64,000 nucleotides of DNA, from NCBI GenBank assembly GCA_009193035.1, contig SWDT01000040.1:62001-126000 (forward strand), written 5' to 3'. The notes below the pieces were generated by a model. That model did no database searches, was not told where the DNA came from, and saw only the letters and a list, made by a program, of their open reading frames with translations. Of the stretch, positions 40,648 to 53,859 are shown one piece after another. Numbering within the stretch: position 1 is the stretch's first letter; each line of letters begins with the position of its first letter. The DNA comes from Halicephalobus mephisto. Its lineage: Eukaryota; Nematoda; Chromadorea; Rhabditida; Panagrolaimidae. The translations under genes were made by a program, and so were the position numbers.

Positions 40648-41020
40648 CTTTAATTTAACAATAACGCAAGGTAATAATTATATTTTACACCTCCAACAGA
40701 AAACCGAAAGTTTCATTCAAGCCCTACAGTATTCCAAAGCCCCTGATATTCAGGCTATCTCTCCAGGTGCTTTTTTTATTTTGTAATTTTTGTCTTAACA
40801 GTAATCTTTAACAATAACGCAAGGTAATAATTATATTTTACATCCCCAACAGAAAACCGAAAGTTTCATTCAAGCTCTACAGTATTCCAAAGTCCTTGAT
40901 ATTCAGGCTATCTCTCCAGGTGCTTTTCTTCTTTTGTAATTTTTGTCTTAACAGTAATCTTTAACAATAAAACACAAAAAGTAATTATATTTTACACCTC
41001 AAAAGAAAACCGAGGGTTTC
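40648..41020. repeat. Tandem repeat, unit about 154 bp, two full copies and a partial third
   Basis: The phrase TAACAATAACGCAAGGTAAT occurs at about 40655 and 40808; the following 130 bp (with CAGAAAACCGAAAGTTTCAT and GATATTCAGGCTATCTCTCC) are nearly the same in both copies. A degenerate third copy begins at about 40960 (TAACAATAAAACACAAAAAG). No open frame spans it. Confidence 0.85.
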
Positions 41021-41222
41021 AACCCCAGAATTACCCCACAAATTGCTGCAATTTCTAAAAACTTCCAGAAATTCGTTTCAAATTAGTTTTATAAAAAATT
41101 AATTTTTTATTTTTATAACAGAATTTTCGAAAATTTTACAGAAAATTTTTCAACTCCAAAACCGATGTTATGTACAGAGTATTCGCCATAATAGTAACAA
41201 CAGATAAAGCTCCGTTTGACTC

Positions 41223-44200
41223 CTAAAGTACGAGTCTGTAGTCGCCAGGAGACGGAGCAGGACTCAGATCGCTCGGATTTCTGTTGACGACGAGGATTAT
41301 GGGCTCCTGTTTCTCCGTCATGGCACTCAAAACCGTCATTCCTGTCTGATGAGAATTCGTCGTTGCTGTTTCTGTTCTGATGACGAAATCCAAGTAATCG
41401 AAGTAATGAAGACTAACGACCAATTGCCACAGGTTGAACAACCCGAAGATCACCAAAACAGCGAAGATACAGAAGCACTGAACGTAGTAAGAAGGCGTTT
41501 TCTGAGTGTACAAGGCTAAAAAACAAATTTCTAATTACTAAAAAAACAAACTTAATTATTAAAAAATATAAATTTTTAATTACTAAAAAAATAAACTTTT
41601 AATTATTAAAAAAATTTGAATTTTTAATTATTAAAAAAATAAACTTTTAAATTAAAAAAAAATAAATTTTCAATTATTAAAAAAATATGAATCTTTAATT
41701 ATTAAAAATATAAACTTTTAAATTTAAGAAAATAAATTTTTAATTATTAAAAAATATAAATCTTTAATTACTAAAAAAATCATTTTAAAAAATCTTTACT
41801 TTTGGTGATTTCGAAATTTTAATTTTTGATTACTTTTAAATAAATAAAATTTTAATTATTTTTAAATAAATAAAATTTTAATTATTTTTGAAGTAATTAC
41901 TTACTGTCGAAGGCCCAGTTGAGGACCATGATGATGTAGAGGGGTTTGAAGAAGAAAAAGTAGCCGAAAATAAGAGTCAAGTACAGGGCTACAAAAACGT
42001 GGAAAAACTGAAATTTTATTTTTTTTAATAATTGGATTTCTTAGAATCTTCCAGAATATAATAAATAAGTTTTAAAATTTTGGAAATTTCATAAAAAGTG
42101 GAATTTTCTAAAATTTTGTAAAATTTTAAAACATTTTTGAAAATTTAGAGAATTTTAGGATTTTTATATTAGTTTCAAAAAACTACGAAAATTTTATAAA
42201 AATTGTGAAATTTTAGAAGATTTCATAATTTTTAGATAGAGTTAAAAAAATTATAAATTCTAAAAATTTCAAAGATTTTAGAGATTTCACAATATTTCAT
42301 AATTTCTAACTGGATTTCAGAAAGTTATAGAAATTTTAAAAATTTCAGAGATTTCAGAATATTTTATAATTTTTAGATAAATTTCAAAAAGTCATAAATT
42401 CTGCAAAAATTCTAAAGAATTTAAAAATTTTTTGTTAGACTTCAAAAGAGTACGAAAATTCTTAAAATTTTAGATTTTAGAAAATTCCAAAAATTCTTAA
42501 ATTTTCAAATTTTAGAAAATTTCGAAAATTCTTAAAATTTTAGATTTTAAAAAAGTTCAAAAATTTTTTAAATTTTAGATTTTAGAAAATTTCAGAGAAT
42601 TCCGAACTTTCCAAAATTTTTTGAAAATTCTGTAAAAATTTGAAATCTTCCACTGGATTCCGGAAGTTTTTGAGGAATTTTAATTTTTGAATATAATTAA
42701 AAAAAATTTACCGAGATCCCGATCATGGGCCAGACCCAGATTCTGTTGAGGCTGAGAGTGGCATAAATGGTGGACAACAGGACCCCAAAGGGGATGATAA
42801 GAAGGAATATCCCTCTTCTGAAGTAAATAGCCTCCAGAACCAGAAGACCCGCGATTGTCAAGAGGCCTATTCCGATCAATAATTTCATTCCACTCTAAAA
42901 TTCAATTTTTATTCAAAAATTTTCACATTTCTTTATTCAAAAAATTTTATTTTTTTTATTTAAAAATTTTTATATTTTTTATTTAAAAATTTTTATATTT
43001 TTTATTTAAAAATTTTTATATTTTTTATTTAAAAATTTTTATATTTCTTTATTTAAAAATTTTTAAAATAGTTTTAATTTTAAAAAATTTTATATTTCTT
43101 TATTTTTAATTTTTTTGTATTTTAAATTTTTAAATTTTTAATTTAAGAATGTCTTTTATTTTTCATTTTTTTGAACCCGTTTCCGATTGGACAATTTTTT
43201 TGGATAGTATTTCCATTGTGACGTAGAACGATGAATGCCTCAGGCTAGGACATGGATACTTGTCCGGTAGACAATGGACATCAATTAAAAATAATAATGT
43301 CCGAATGTGAAAAATTGGAAAATTCCTCATGACGATTAGATAATTCACGGAAAAATCCAGTTCAAGCCATTTATTTCTCGGACAAAATTTCAAAAGTTAC
43401 TGTAAAAATTCAATTTTTATCTGAAAAAAACAGAAAAAATGAAAAAAACGATGAAAATGACAAATATCTTGTTTGAAAAAATTAATTTTTTCGTGTCGGG
43501 AGTTTTCAAAATTTAAATTTTTAGAAATTACTGTAAAAATTTATTTTAAAAAAATAAATATAATAAAAATGATAATTTTCATGTTTAAAAAAATTAATTT
43601 TTTCGTGTCGGGAGTTTTCAAAATTTAAATTTTTAAAAACTACTTTATAAAATTACTGTAAAAAGTTATTTTTATTTTAAAAAAAATAAATATAATAAAA
43701 ATGACAAATATTATGTTTAAAAAAAATTAATTTTTTCGTGTTGAAAGTTTTCAAAATTTAAATTTAAGAAAATTACTGTAAAAAGTTATTTAAAAAAAAT
43801 AAATATAATAAAAATGATAAATATCATGTTTAAAAAAATTAATTTTTTGACAATTTTATAAAATTACTGTAAAAAGTTATTAATGATAAAATTGATAAAT
43901 GGAATATTTTAAAAATTAATAAAATTAATTTTCAGAAATGACGTGTTGTGAAAATAAATTTTTTTGAGAATCATTTTCTTTTCAATTTCATCGATTTTTC
44001 AATGGTCTTTCAAAATGACCGTAAAAGCCAGTTTTTCCGTTATTATCCAGAAAGATAGAACAACGACCTCTATAAAATTGATAATTAAAATAGTTTATTG
44101 TAAAAAATCTCCGCGTTCAAATTTTTCAAATTTTTTCAAATTTTAAAATTTTTAAAAATTTTTTAAATTTTTTAAATTTTTTTAAAATTTTTTATATTTT

Positions 44201-45070
44201 TTAAATTTTTTAAATTTTTTATATTTTTTAAATTTTTTCAAAGTATTTTAAAAAATCAGTTTTTTTCTTATTTGGCAAAAAATTTAGAAAAATAAAAAGA
44301 TGATAAAAATGACAAAATTGGCTATTGGAATAATTTATTAAAAAATAATTTTTTGCGTTTTTTTAAATTTTTGAAAATACCTTAAAAAATCAGTTTTTCC
44401 TTATTTGAAAAAAAATAAAAAACGATAAAACTGATCATTGAAATAATTTAAAAATTAAAAAAATAAATTTTTATATTTTAAAATTTTTTAAAATACTGTA
44501 AAAAAATTAGTTTTTTTTTGAAAAATATAAAAATAGATAAATTCAGTAAAATTGAGCATTAAAATGTTTATAAAAATAAAATTTTCTTCGAGACTCGTTT
44601 TGATTCAAAAAATCCGGTTAAAATTTTATTCATTTTTCGATAAAATTCTCCAAAAATTGCCGTAAAAAATCAGTTTTTTCATTATTATTAAAAATAAAAC
44701 AAAAATAAAATTTTTCCGACCAAAATTAAAATATTTTTTTTAAATTAAAAAATAAAAAAATTTCCAAAAAATTAAAAATCAAATAAAAAAAATTATTTTT
44801 AAAATTTAAAATTAAACAAAAAATTATTTTTAAAATTAAAAAATTAAAAATTAAATAAAAATTTATTTTTCGTGAATAAAAATTTTATTTTTCTTATTAA
44901 AAAATTAAAAATTAAATGAAAATTAATTTTTTGTAAATAAAAATTTTATTTTTTTTAAATTAAAAATTTTATTTTTATAACTAAGAACTCACACTGAGAT
45001 GTAACAATCCCCCAAGACACCGATGTTGCCTCAGATAACCTTCTGATTCTGTAGATGGCTGCCTCTCCAT
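41223..45070 (-). CDS. Four-pass membrane protein (218 aa), LAPTM/DUF7027-like layout
   Basis: Exons 44993-45070, 42712-42894, 41905-42007 and 41223-41515 join in phase to 219 codons. The N-terminus MERQPSTESEGYLRQHRCLGG is cytosolic-looking; then four hydrophobic segments: LLIGIGLLTIAGLLVLEAIY, IFLLIIPFGVLLSTIYATL, ALYLTLIFGYFFFF and CFCIFAVLVIFGLFNLWQLV. The short polar tail ends in a PAPSP-containing stretch. The layout resembles small endo-lysosomal four-TM proteins found in nematodes and insects (LAPTM or DUF7027 type), but no diagnostic motif fixes the family. Introns are up to 2.1 kb and made of simple AT-rich repeats, in contrast to the 45-bp introns elsewhere. Confidence 0.65.
43430..43900. 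repeat. AT-rich tandem repeat in an intron, unit about 115 bp
   Basis: The phrase TTAATTTTTTCGTGTCGGGAG and the following AAATTACTGTAAAAA... AAATAAATATAATAAAAATG recur about four times with variation. Neighbouring intron sequence (41520-41880, 42900-43100 and 44140-44960) is also made of short AT-rich repeats such as TTTATTTAAAAATTTTTATA. Nothing coding is seen. Confidence 0.7.
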
Positions 45071-46288
45071 GCCTAAAAACTCCAATTTTTAATTTTTCAT
45101 TTTCACGAACAACAATCTAAGTTTACTGTAATTGCAATTTTTACAACCATGAAAAAATTATAAATAAAATTTTTATTTTTTCAAAAACAAAGAAAATCAG
45201 ATGAGATTCTGACAGGAAACAAGAAAGCGAAAGATCCAGATTCCCGATTTCGCCGATTTCAAAAAATCGATTTTGCTTTCGAACAAATTTTATCATTCAA
45301 TTTTCTTTCAAAAAAACTAAATTGTAATTTTATAAAAATCAACTAAAATAACTTATTTAAATTTTTAAAATAAAAATCAAAATATTAATAAAATTAAAAT
45401 TATTTTAAATTTCCGAAAATCCTCAAAATCATAAAAACTCTTAATTTTTTTAAAAACCTTTTTTTAAATAGATTTTAATTCTTTTAAATATTTTCGATAA
45501 TTTTGAGGAATTTTAATTTTAGATATTTTTAAAATTCTAAAAATTCTAAGAAGTTTACGTTAAAATTTCTAGATTTTGAAAATCGACTGGAATTTAGAAC
45601 TTTAAAATTATAAAAAACTTGAATAACAATTGGAATCGAAAATGGACAAAATAAATATTTGTGAAATGGCCGATGGGCAGCTGCCTCCTCAACACGATAG
45701 GATAAGTTTTTTGAGCTGACGTCGGAGGATCAGAACCCGTTTTCATCTGCACGTTCAACGCAAAAATGGCTTAATTGGGAGAAAAGACAAGAATCAACAT
45801 ACTTCGTTGCAATTTGGAATTCTTTCGAAAATGAAAATTTCCCTATTTTTCAATGACCTCTTATTCAGCAAAATGGAACTAATCCTAACCGTTTTCTGGC
45901 GCAATTCTAAACTGTTCCAATTCAAAGACGTGGTAATTTCCCTTTCTTCGATCCACTTGTTGGAATCGGCAATTGTGATGTTCCGGTCGACTAGAATTTG
46001 ATTAATTCTATCCGGACTGACTCGATATCGACAGAAAACTACTCGTTAAAAATCTTGACCAATTTCCAACGTAAATTCAAAAGAAATGACTGAATAAATC
46101 CAGTCCTTGTCTGGAAGATTTTAATCTTATAATCGGAACCTCCCGAATTTAAAAACTCCGCTGGAATCCAGTCCGTTTGGTTTAAATCTCGTGTCAGATA
46201 AAGTCTAAAAAGCTACGTGTAAATTAGAGCTCGTCGTTGGTAAACAATTATTTTATCATGAACCGAAAACAATCAACAAACAGCAAGT
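45071..46288. other. Intergenic region, no supported gene
   Basis: AT-rich to 45650, then mixed sequence. A 64-codon frame at 45807-46001 has no context or family features. The gap holds the upstream region of the four-pass gene (start 45070) and the 3' flank of RPS19. Confidence 0.4.
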
Positions 46289-46825
46289 TTAATCAGAGGA
46301 AGTGTTGTTGCGCAATTGCGAAGCAATGCGGTCAAGATCCTTTCGGCCCTGAAAACCTCACATTAATCCAGTCTCGGCATCAAAGAGTAGTTACCTGGGA
46401 AGTAAGACGACGTCCTCCATCAGGGTGTCGCTCAACCCACTTCAAGCTTTCGAGGACTTGGATAGCCTTACGGATGGGAGATCCAGAAGCCTTGGCAAAG
46501 TGGTTGGGAGTGACTCCATTGCGTTTGTTGTGGCCGTAGATCTTGCGGAACTTGCCAACACCTAAGACAACGCCGGTTCAGTCAAGTTTCATATATGGAA
46601 TAGTCACTTACCAGTTGGGTTGCGGATGTACAAACGGCGAGCCAAGCTGGCGGTGCGGTAGAAGAACCAATCAGGGTCCATTGGAGCCAATTCCTTGTGG
46701 CGACCAAGCTTGACAACATCGGACCATTCTGGAACCTTGACTTTACCGCTCTTCTTCAAGAATCCAGCAATGCGGTTCACAATTTCGACTTGATCAACGT
46801 CTTTGACACTAGTCGGTCTTCCCAT
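46289..46825 (-). CDS. RPS19: 40S ribosomal protein S19 (eS19), 146 aa
   Basis: Exons 46612-46825, 46395-46561 and 46289-46348 join in phase. The protein starts [16 protein letters not shown], with family blocks [47 protein letters not shown] and [14 protein letters not shown], then [24 protein letters not shown]. Length matches the human 145 aa. It is a small-subunit protein needed for 18S rRNA maturation. An acceptor (TTTTGCAG) lies ten bases upstream of the ATG, and the gene diverges from TP53BP1 across a GC-rich region. Confidence 0.97.
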
Positions 46826-46849
46826 GGTGATATCTGCAAAATCCGGAGT

Positions 46850-47160
46850 TAAAAGAAATGCTGTGAAGTTACGGGGGTTACATTAGTCGCGATAAACAGG
46901 GATTTGAGAAAGTGGATATAAAAACAGACGAGAAAAGAGAGGTTTTAGTGGAAGTTTGGTGACTGCGAACGAAAAGCAGAACCTACCGTAGCGAAAAGGC
47001 AAATTCGTGGCGGGACCGTTGATGGACCGCTGCGGACCATTCTTTTTTGCGCGCACTGGCCATTCTCATTGGAAACGTTTTCGCAGTCGTTTTTTGTCTT
47101 TTTAAGTACTCACAAACTCCTGGATTTACCCCGTCAACATTGTTCAGAACACTTCTGGAT
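46850..47160. promoter_or_regulatory. Divergent promoter region between RPS19 and TP53BP1
   Basis: 346 bp separate the two start codons. It contains a GC-rich core (46980-47095) with GCGCGCACTGGCC, shared with the PBRM1 island. Both genes probably initiate here. Confidence 0.55.
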
Positions 47161-47170
47161 TAACTAAGTT

Positions 47171-49636
47171 ATGGCTCCTGGTGAGTTTGCTGTTGTTTTT
47201 AATGGTGTTTTATATGAATTTTCAGCGAAAAAAACGCCAAAACGAACTCCGACGAAGAGACCCGCCGCCCCTGACACCACTCCCAAATCCGCCAAGAAAC
47301 GGAACACCAGGAAGTCCGATCCTGGAGATCCCTTCAATTTCGATGCGAAGAAAGATGAACATCCGGATCTACTGGAGAAAGTCCAAGTTGAAAGACAATC
47401 TTTCGGAGGAATGAAATTTTACAACAAAGACAACAACGACGGATCGAAGTACGCCAATTTGGAGAAAAATGCCTCTGAAAGAAGACAACTGGTCCCAGAA
47501 TTGCTAGTGAAGAGTCCGTTGGCTTCACTTTCGAATTCTACTCCAAAATCCACTAAATCGACCAGAAGTACCCCGAGTTCGGCGAAAAAAGGACCCAAAA
47601 ACGTCAAATCCGAGAAAACTGATAACAACACAACTATCGACTTCGACGACCAGGATTCCGAGCCCGAGGAGAAGCCAACCCCGAAGGCGTCAAAGAAGAG
47701 GAAACCAGCAGAGGAGGCCGTCGTCAAGACCCCCAAGGTAAATTTCGACTTTTCTCTAAAATTCAAAAATCCTTCCAGATCGAAGTACAAGCTCCGGTGT
47801 TGACTGCAGAAGAGCAATACAAAGCAGATGACGAGAAGCATCCTCAATATCCGCCCGGCGCCCGTGTCTTCGTCATTTGGGCCAACAAGGAGTACTATTC
47901 CGCCGTCGTCGCCGACAGAGATGGATTTGGTCGATATAAGGTCTACTTCACAGAAGACCAGTCAGATAGGAAGATTCCTGCTGACGGGGTTGTTCCGCTG
48001 CATCTGATTCAAATTGGCACTGAAGTCAATGTTCTGGGTGAGAAGGACGAAGACGGGGACAACGTTGTTTATCAAGGAAAAGTCTTGGGAATTCCGTCCA
48101 TTGAGGATCCGGAAGAATGGTTCAAAGGTGTTTATTCCATCGAGGTATCCAATGAGGACCACCCGGACCCGAAACCTAGCGATGTCAACTGGTTTGATAT
48201 TTGTCTGACCGAGTCTCAATTCAAACAGATCAAAAAAACAAAGAAAAACCCAACAGACCTTGGACAAGGTTCGTTTTTTCTGATTAATTCATTCATTTCA
48301 ATTATTTTCAGAAAACATAATTGAAGCTGAAGATGGAAAAAGAACCAGAAGATCCAGAACTGCCGCGGTTTCAACTACTACTCCAACTCCTAAGGCTAAG
48401 CCAACACCGAAGAAGAAAGCCACTCCTAAAGAAAAGTCGTCTGCAAAAGAAGAAGAAGAAGAACCAGAAGAAAAACCGAAAGAAACTCCAAAAAGTAAGC
48501 CTAAAGCAACTCCAAAGGCAACCCCTAAGGCTAAGGCAGCTCCTAAACCGAAAGCAACTCCAAGAAGTTCGAGAAAGAAACCGCAAGAAGAGAAAGAAGA
48601 AGCCAGTGAAGAGCAGGATGCCGAAATGAAGGACGACAAACCAGAAGAACCTGATGTTGAAATGGCCGAAGAGAAAGATGAATCAAAAGAAGAAATTACA
48701 GAGGAATCAGAAGCTCAGAAAGAAGAACTTCAAGCAGATGAAGAGCAAAGTGCACTTGAAGTAAACGGAGATGTGGGAGAGGAAAATAAACCTAATGGAA
48801 ATCATCACAGTGAGAAAGTGGAAGAAAAAGAAGATGAATCAAAACCTCCAGAACCTTTGCCGATTTTTGAAGGAATGTATTTTATTTTGACTTCGGCAAA
48901 TCGTCAAACAGGGCCTCCACCGTTTACGAAAAAAGATGTTAAAAAATCAATTGAACATAGAGCAGGAAATGTTATTGAAAGTTTTGATGGAATTAACGAC
49001 AATGACAAGGTTTATTTGATTGCTGATACGTATTATAGAACTCACAAGTATTTGACGGCTTTGTCGTTATCTATCCCTACTGTTAGTTTTAAATGGATTG
49101 AGGAATCTGTAGCTGCTGTGAGTTTTTTGATTTTTAAAATAAATAAAAAAATATTTTTAGAATAAGCTCCTAGATTGTGAAGGATACATGTTAGATGCTG
49201 GAGAATCTACCTGCGATTCTAAGAAACACGCATGGAAACCGCTGAAAGGTAAAGTATTTCCAGGAAAAAGAATTGCTATTTTTTCTCAAAGGAATGTTGG
49301 CGAATCAAGAATGGTGAATTTCCGTGAAATTTGGTCACCTATGGTTAGAAATGTCGGAGGAACAGTTATTGATGATATTCCTGCAAATTTGCCAGAGATT
49401 GAACAATGGTTTGAGAATAATGGTGAGGATTTTTGTGGATTTTTATATGGATTTAAATGAAAATTTTAGAAAAACTTGATTACTTTATGGCAGATGAAGC
49501 TACTTCTAAGGAAATCATAGATCTCGTAGCTAAAAATGAATGCGAACCTGTAACGAGTGAATGGTTGATCCAATGTATTGTTACAGGAGAAATTGTTCCC
49601 CCTACTGCTTCTGAACGTTATCAGTTCAAAGCTTGA
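47171..49636 (+). CDS. TP53BP1: TP53-binding protein 1 homologue (tandem Tudor and tandem BRCT), 748 aa
   Basis: Exons 47171-47180, 47226-47737, 47779-48268, 48312-49117, 49161-49422 and 49470-49636, closing to 749 codons. The first intron is 45 bp and has no stop in frame, so an unspliced reading is also open; donor GTGAGT and acceptor TTTTCAG favour splicing. Lys/Pro/Ser-rich N-terminus; tandem Tudor at about residues 195-330 (ARVFVIWANKEYYSAVV ... YKVYFTED ... WFDICLTESQF); acidic AT-hook-like KP repeats; two C-terminal BRCTs (FEGMYFILTSAN ... YLIADTYYRTHKYL ... VSFKWIEES; then GKRIAIFSQ ... EWLIQCIVTGE), as in 53BP1 and C. elegans HSR-9. It binds methylated histone H4 at DNA breaks. Much shorter than the human protein, lacking most of the N-terminal ATM-site region. 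Confidence 0.92.
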
Positions 49637-49900
49637 ATTGTCTCATTACTGTAAATTTCCCCCTTAACTTATCTCATTAATTATATTCGTAAGTTTTTGA
49701 TTTCGGCGTTTTTTCTACGAGGTTTTCAAGTTTTGTATTTTGTTTTGTTAGTAAGATTACTGTCCTGTTTCGATAAAAACAGCATTCTTAATCTTTATTT
49801 AATCAACAAAATGAAAAAATAAAAAAACCATAATCATCTTCAAAAAAACGAGATCTGGATCTAAAAAAAATCAAAAATTAATTATTTAAAAATTAAAAAT

Positions 49901-52900
49901 TTACCATTGAGATTGTTGAGAATTTTCTCCTTGTTGATTATCTTGAATTTGTCCTGTATTATCTCCAGAATTTTGTTGACGAACAGATTGAGAAACTTGA
50001 ACAACATTAACACTTTGAGGAATTTGTGGAATCATTGTTGCTGGTCTGACTCTTCTAGGTTGGTTTGTTTGACTAGGTACTGTTAATTTAACTCTTTGAG
50101 GTTGTCGATTTTGATAATTTTGTGGTCTAGCAGATATTGTCATTTGTCCTTGAACCATTGGATATTGTTGAACAGATTGAATTGGTTGATTTTGTCTAAT
50201 ACTTTGAGTAGGTACTCTAACCACACTCTGACCACCTGCAGTGATAAATCTAACTCCTGTCTGTGGGATACTTCCATTACTTGTCCTGATGTACTGAACA
50301 GATCCCGAGGGTCCAGGGGTCCCGGAGGACACATACGTCTGTCCTTGACTTCCAGGGGGAACTTGAACAGTGTACCTCACAGGTGTCGGTTTGCTACTTC
50401 CCATCGGAGTCTGACTAATCCTCACCGCCGACTGTCCAGGAGGAGCTCTTCTGTAAAAACCACTGCCCGAATTCTGTGGTCTATGACTCCTTTGTGGAAC
50501 ACTCTGTTGAGGAGTCAATTGAGGAGGCGAAGAATAATACTCACTACTCTCGCCCTCCCCACTATTAGGGGCTCTACTCTGAGTCGAAGGTGCATTAACA
50601 ATATACTTCGCCGTCACAGGTCCACCATTCCCTCCACTCGTCTGTTGATAAACATACGCCGTTCCAGGAGCATTCACAATCTGTTGTCCAGGCCTAAGTT
50701 GCTGAGGTCCAAGAGGCTTCACGTGCTGTCCTTGACGAACTACCAAAGTAACCCTTTCCCCCTGAGTTCCTTGAGGTACCGTAACCATCTGTTGCCCAGG
50801 TTGCTGTTGAATTATATGAACCTAAAAACCAAAAACAAGTAAAACACAATTCAAAAACCAATAAAAAACTAAACTTTCTACAAAATTAATTAAAAATCTA
50901 ATAAAATAAACTAAAAATAAATAAAAAATAATTAAAATTAACTAAAAACTTAATAAAAATAATTAAAATTAACTAAAAACTTAATAAAAATAAATTAAAA
51001 TAATTAAAATTAACTAAAAACTAAATAAAGATAACTAAAATAAATAAAAACTTAATAAAATTAACCCAAAATCCCCTACAATTCCCATATTTCGATCCTT
51101 TAAACCCACCTGTCTTATTATTTGAGCTCCCTGTTGTCCAGATTGAGGAATCTGTCTCATAACTTGTCCAGAACTAGTTTGAATAATCATCTGTTGAGAT
51201 TGTTGATGTTCTCCTTGTTTCGGTGTCATAGGGGGACTTGGATCAACAACCATAACATCTGATTCATTTGTCGAATATCCTTGTTGTGGATCCACTTCCA
51301 TCATTTGATGTTGTTGTTGTCTTTGAGGTTGTTGAGAAACTTGTTGAACTTGATAATGAACGACTTGTTGTCCATATTGAGATGTTTGTTGACCAGATTG
51401 CTCAATAATTTGGACATGCTGTCCTGGTTGTTGTTGAATTTGACGAACATAAGTCTAAAATTAATTTCTCTCAAAAACTAGTGTTTCAATTTCAGACAAT
51501 TTTGGTTAAAAATGCCTGAGGCAATTTCCGTAAATTTAATAATTTCACAATCTTCGACACATATATGAGTTTCTATCCCTTTGTAGATATTCTCTTAGAT
51601 AAAAATAACAAATTAAAACTATTTAGGTGACTTTGTGAGTATCAATGACTAAATTCGCTGTAAATAAGCTCCTGAATTCTATCATTTTCGGAATTTTCGT
51701 AAATTTTTAAATTTCCTATAAATTTCTAGATTTTCAAAAATAAACTTAGTAATTATAAAATTTAAAAAATCGATAATTTCCTTACTATCCAAGTTACGTA
51801 ATTTTAAATTAATTCCCAGTCGATAATAATAAAAAAATTATTAAAAATTTTTTAAAATTGATTAAAAATTTTTTTTAATTTCTAAAAAATGATTAAAACT
51901 TTTTAAAAAATAATTAAAACTTTTTAAAAAGTGATTAAAAATTTCTAAGAAATGATTAAAACTTTTTAAAAATGATTAAAAATTTAAAAAATGATTAAAA
52001 ACTTTAAAAAATGATTAAAAATAAAACTCACGACGGGATTCGACCTAGGGGAGTTGCCGTCCTGTTCCATGATCATGACTTCCTGTCTATTCTGGGCCTG
52101 ATTCGTCGTGTAATAAGCTTGTCCAGTTGACGTTTTCCCCAGAGTAATTTCCATTTCGTTAGTTGCTTGAGGATGAAGTTCCTTGATATGTTTCTGGAGA
52201 TTCGGTTGAGTTTTATAAACCTTCGAACAATGAGGACATTTAAGTTTAATAATCGCCGTCGGGGTTCTAGTTGGAACCGGTTGTCTCCTGATACCTTGAT
52301 AATTCTGACCAGATTCATCCATATATTCCACAGATTGCGGATTCTGCGCCGAAGAAACCGTGATCTGATGGTACTGGGTCTGATCCAAGGGTTGTTGTTG
52401 AAACTGCTGTTGATTCTGGACCTGCATCCTTTGAGGCGGCTGTTGTTGGATCGTAATTGGTTGTTGTTGCAGTTGAATTTGCTGTGTGTACATCGACGCC
52501 GAGGAGGAGACCGTCATCGGCATGGAAGTGACCACATATTGAACTTGAGTCTGGGTTTGGGAGCCGTACTGATGCTGAGTTTGCATCTGAATCTGCTGTT
52601 GTTGTTGAGGAAGAGGCCGATCATACCCCATAGATTGTTGTTGTTGTTGTTGCGGGGGTAACTGGGGTTGTTGAGGGGTAGTAGGAGGAGTAGGGACATG
52701 GTAGGACTGCTGCGGGGTGGGGGTCCTGGACTGGTTCTGGGACCTGGGCTGGGTCGCCGGGGTCCTCGGGGGTTGGGAAGTCGGTGGTGGAAGTTTCTGA
52801 CTGTTATTATGTAACGTACTGGCTAAAATGGATTCCTCCGTCAAGGACAGTCGAGAGGGTACAGGGGCGCCAGGGTGGTTGTTCTTGATGTGATTCCTGA

Positions 52901-53794
52901 AAAGCAAGCATCTTCCAAATTCCCCTATTAAAAACCGACTTCAATCCTTGGTGATTCTTGTAAGCTTTAGTACATCCGTCGTAGCTGCAGATGAATTTCT
53001 TTTCGGTGGATTCTTCCCTGACCGAAGGCTCGAGTTTGACGTCGCCGTTCATGGGCACGGCCGGGGGCGGCATTCTCTCCCGATCGGCCCTTTCAGACTC
53101 CCGTTTCCTGGCTTTCAATTCCTTCTCCTTCATCACAGCTTCTTCCAGATTCATCGTCGGATCAGGTTCAGTGAACACAGGGTCGTAATTAGGGTCATCA
53201 TAGGAGTACAGTCCCTCCCGAAAAGCCCTGGCCGTGTTCCGGATGTATTTACTCACAAAAGTATGTCTGCCAGCTAGAAAACCACAATCATTAATGGGGA
53301 GTAAAAAAATAAAAAATTACGCATGTTTTGACTCATCCAAACCGGGGGCTCTTCTTGCGTCAAAGTCTTCGAAAAATGACGACAAATTTTTTCCGGATAC
53401 TTCGGCATTCTAAAAACTTCATATATTAATTTCGTCTAAAATACCGTAATTTGCCTAAAAACATCGGCTAGAGCGACAGGCCTTCTGAAATAGCCGTCAG
53501 AATCCATCATATCAAACGTGTCTTCTTCGTTGATGTTTCTTTCTGAATTTTCCTCTTTTACGCCGTCTCTTTTATGTAAAATTTCGAAAATTTCCTGATT
53601 TCTCTTTTTCCTTTCTTCATATTCTTCCGAAATCGGCGGAATAACTGAAATTCAATTTCCAAATTTCATAAAAAACTAAATCCAAACATACCTAGCTGAT
53701 TCGAAACTGAATTTTCGTCCTCAAAATCCATATATCCACCGTCCAATGCTGTGTTCAGATTTTCATTTACAAGTCCTTCAGGATTTTCTAACAT
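49901..53794 (-). CDS. Glutamine-rich C2H2 zinc-finger protein (948 aa)
   Basis: Seven exons: 53692-53794, 53455-53644, 53321-53409, 52940-53273, 52032-52896, 51110-51454 and 49901-50821; lengths sum to 949 codons. Intron 2 fits only as a GC-AG intron (AG/GCAAAT at 53454) and intron 4 uses donor GTCGGT, which restores a perfect finger CSYDGCTKAYKNHQGLK-NHIKNNH. A second finger is CPHCSKVYKTQPNLQKHIKELH near residue 440. Between and after them are long Q/P/S-rich activation-domain-like tracts, encoded by CAG/CAA repeats around 52560-52700. The N-terminal part (EERKKRNQEIF ... DGYFRRPVALADVF) may be a conserved region of an unidentified family. A nuclear transcription regulator is likely; partner and targets unknown. 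Confidence 0.72.
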
Positions 53795-53859
53795 GATGGA
53801 CGAAATCTGATCAACGAGGATTTATTAAAAGAATAAAGAAAAATGAGTAAATGCCAGAT

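Noticed and set aside
45807..46001. 64-codon plus-strand frame between the four-pass gene and RPS19
   Set aside because: No family features, no splice sites or promoter context; probably chance.
50096..50842. 248-codon plus-strand frame rich in Arg, Leu and Ser
   Set aside because: Exact antisense of the Q/P/S-rich last exon of the zinc-finger gene.
52167..52661. 164-codon leucine/arginine-rich plus-strand frame
   Set aside because: Antisense of the CAG-rich polyglutamine exon.
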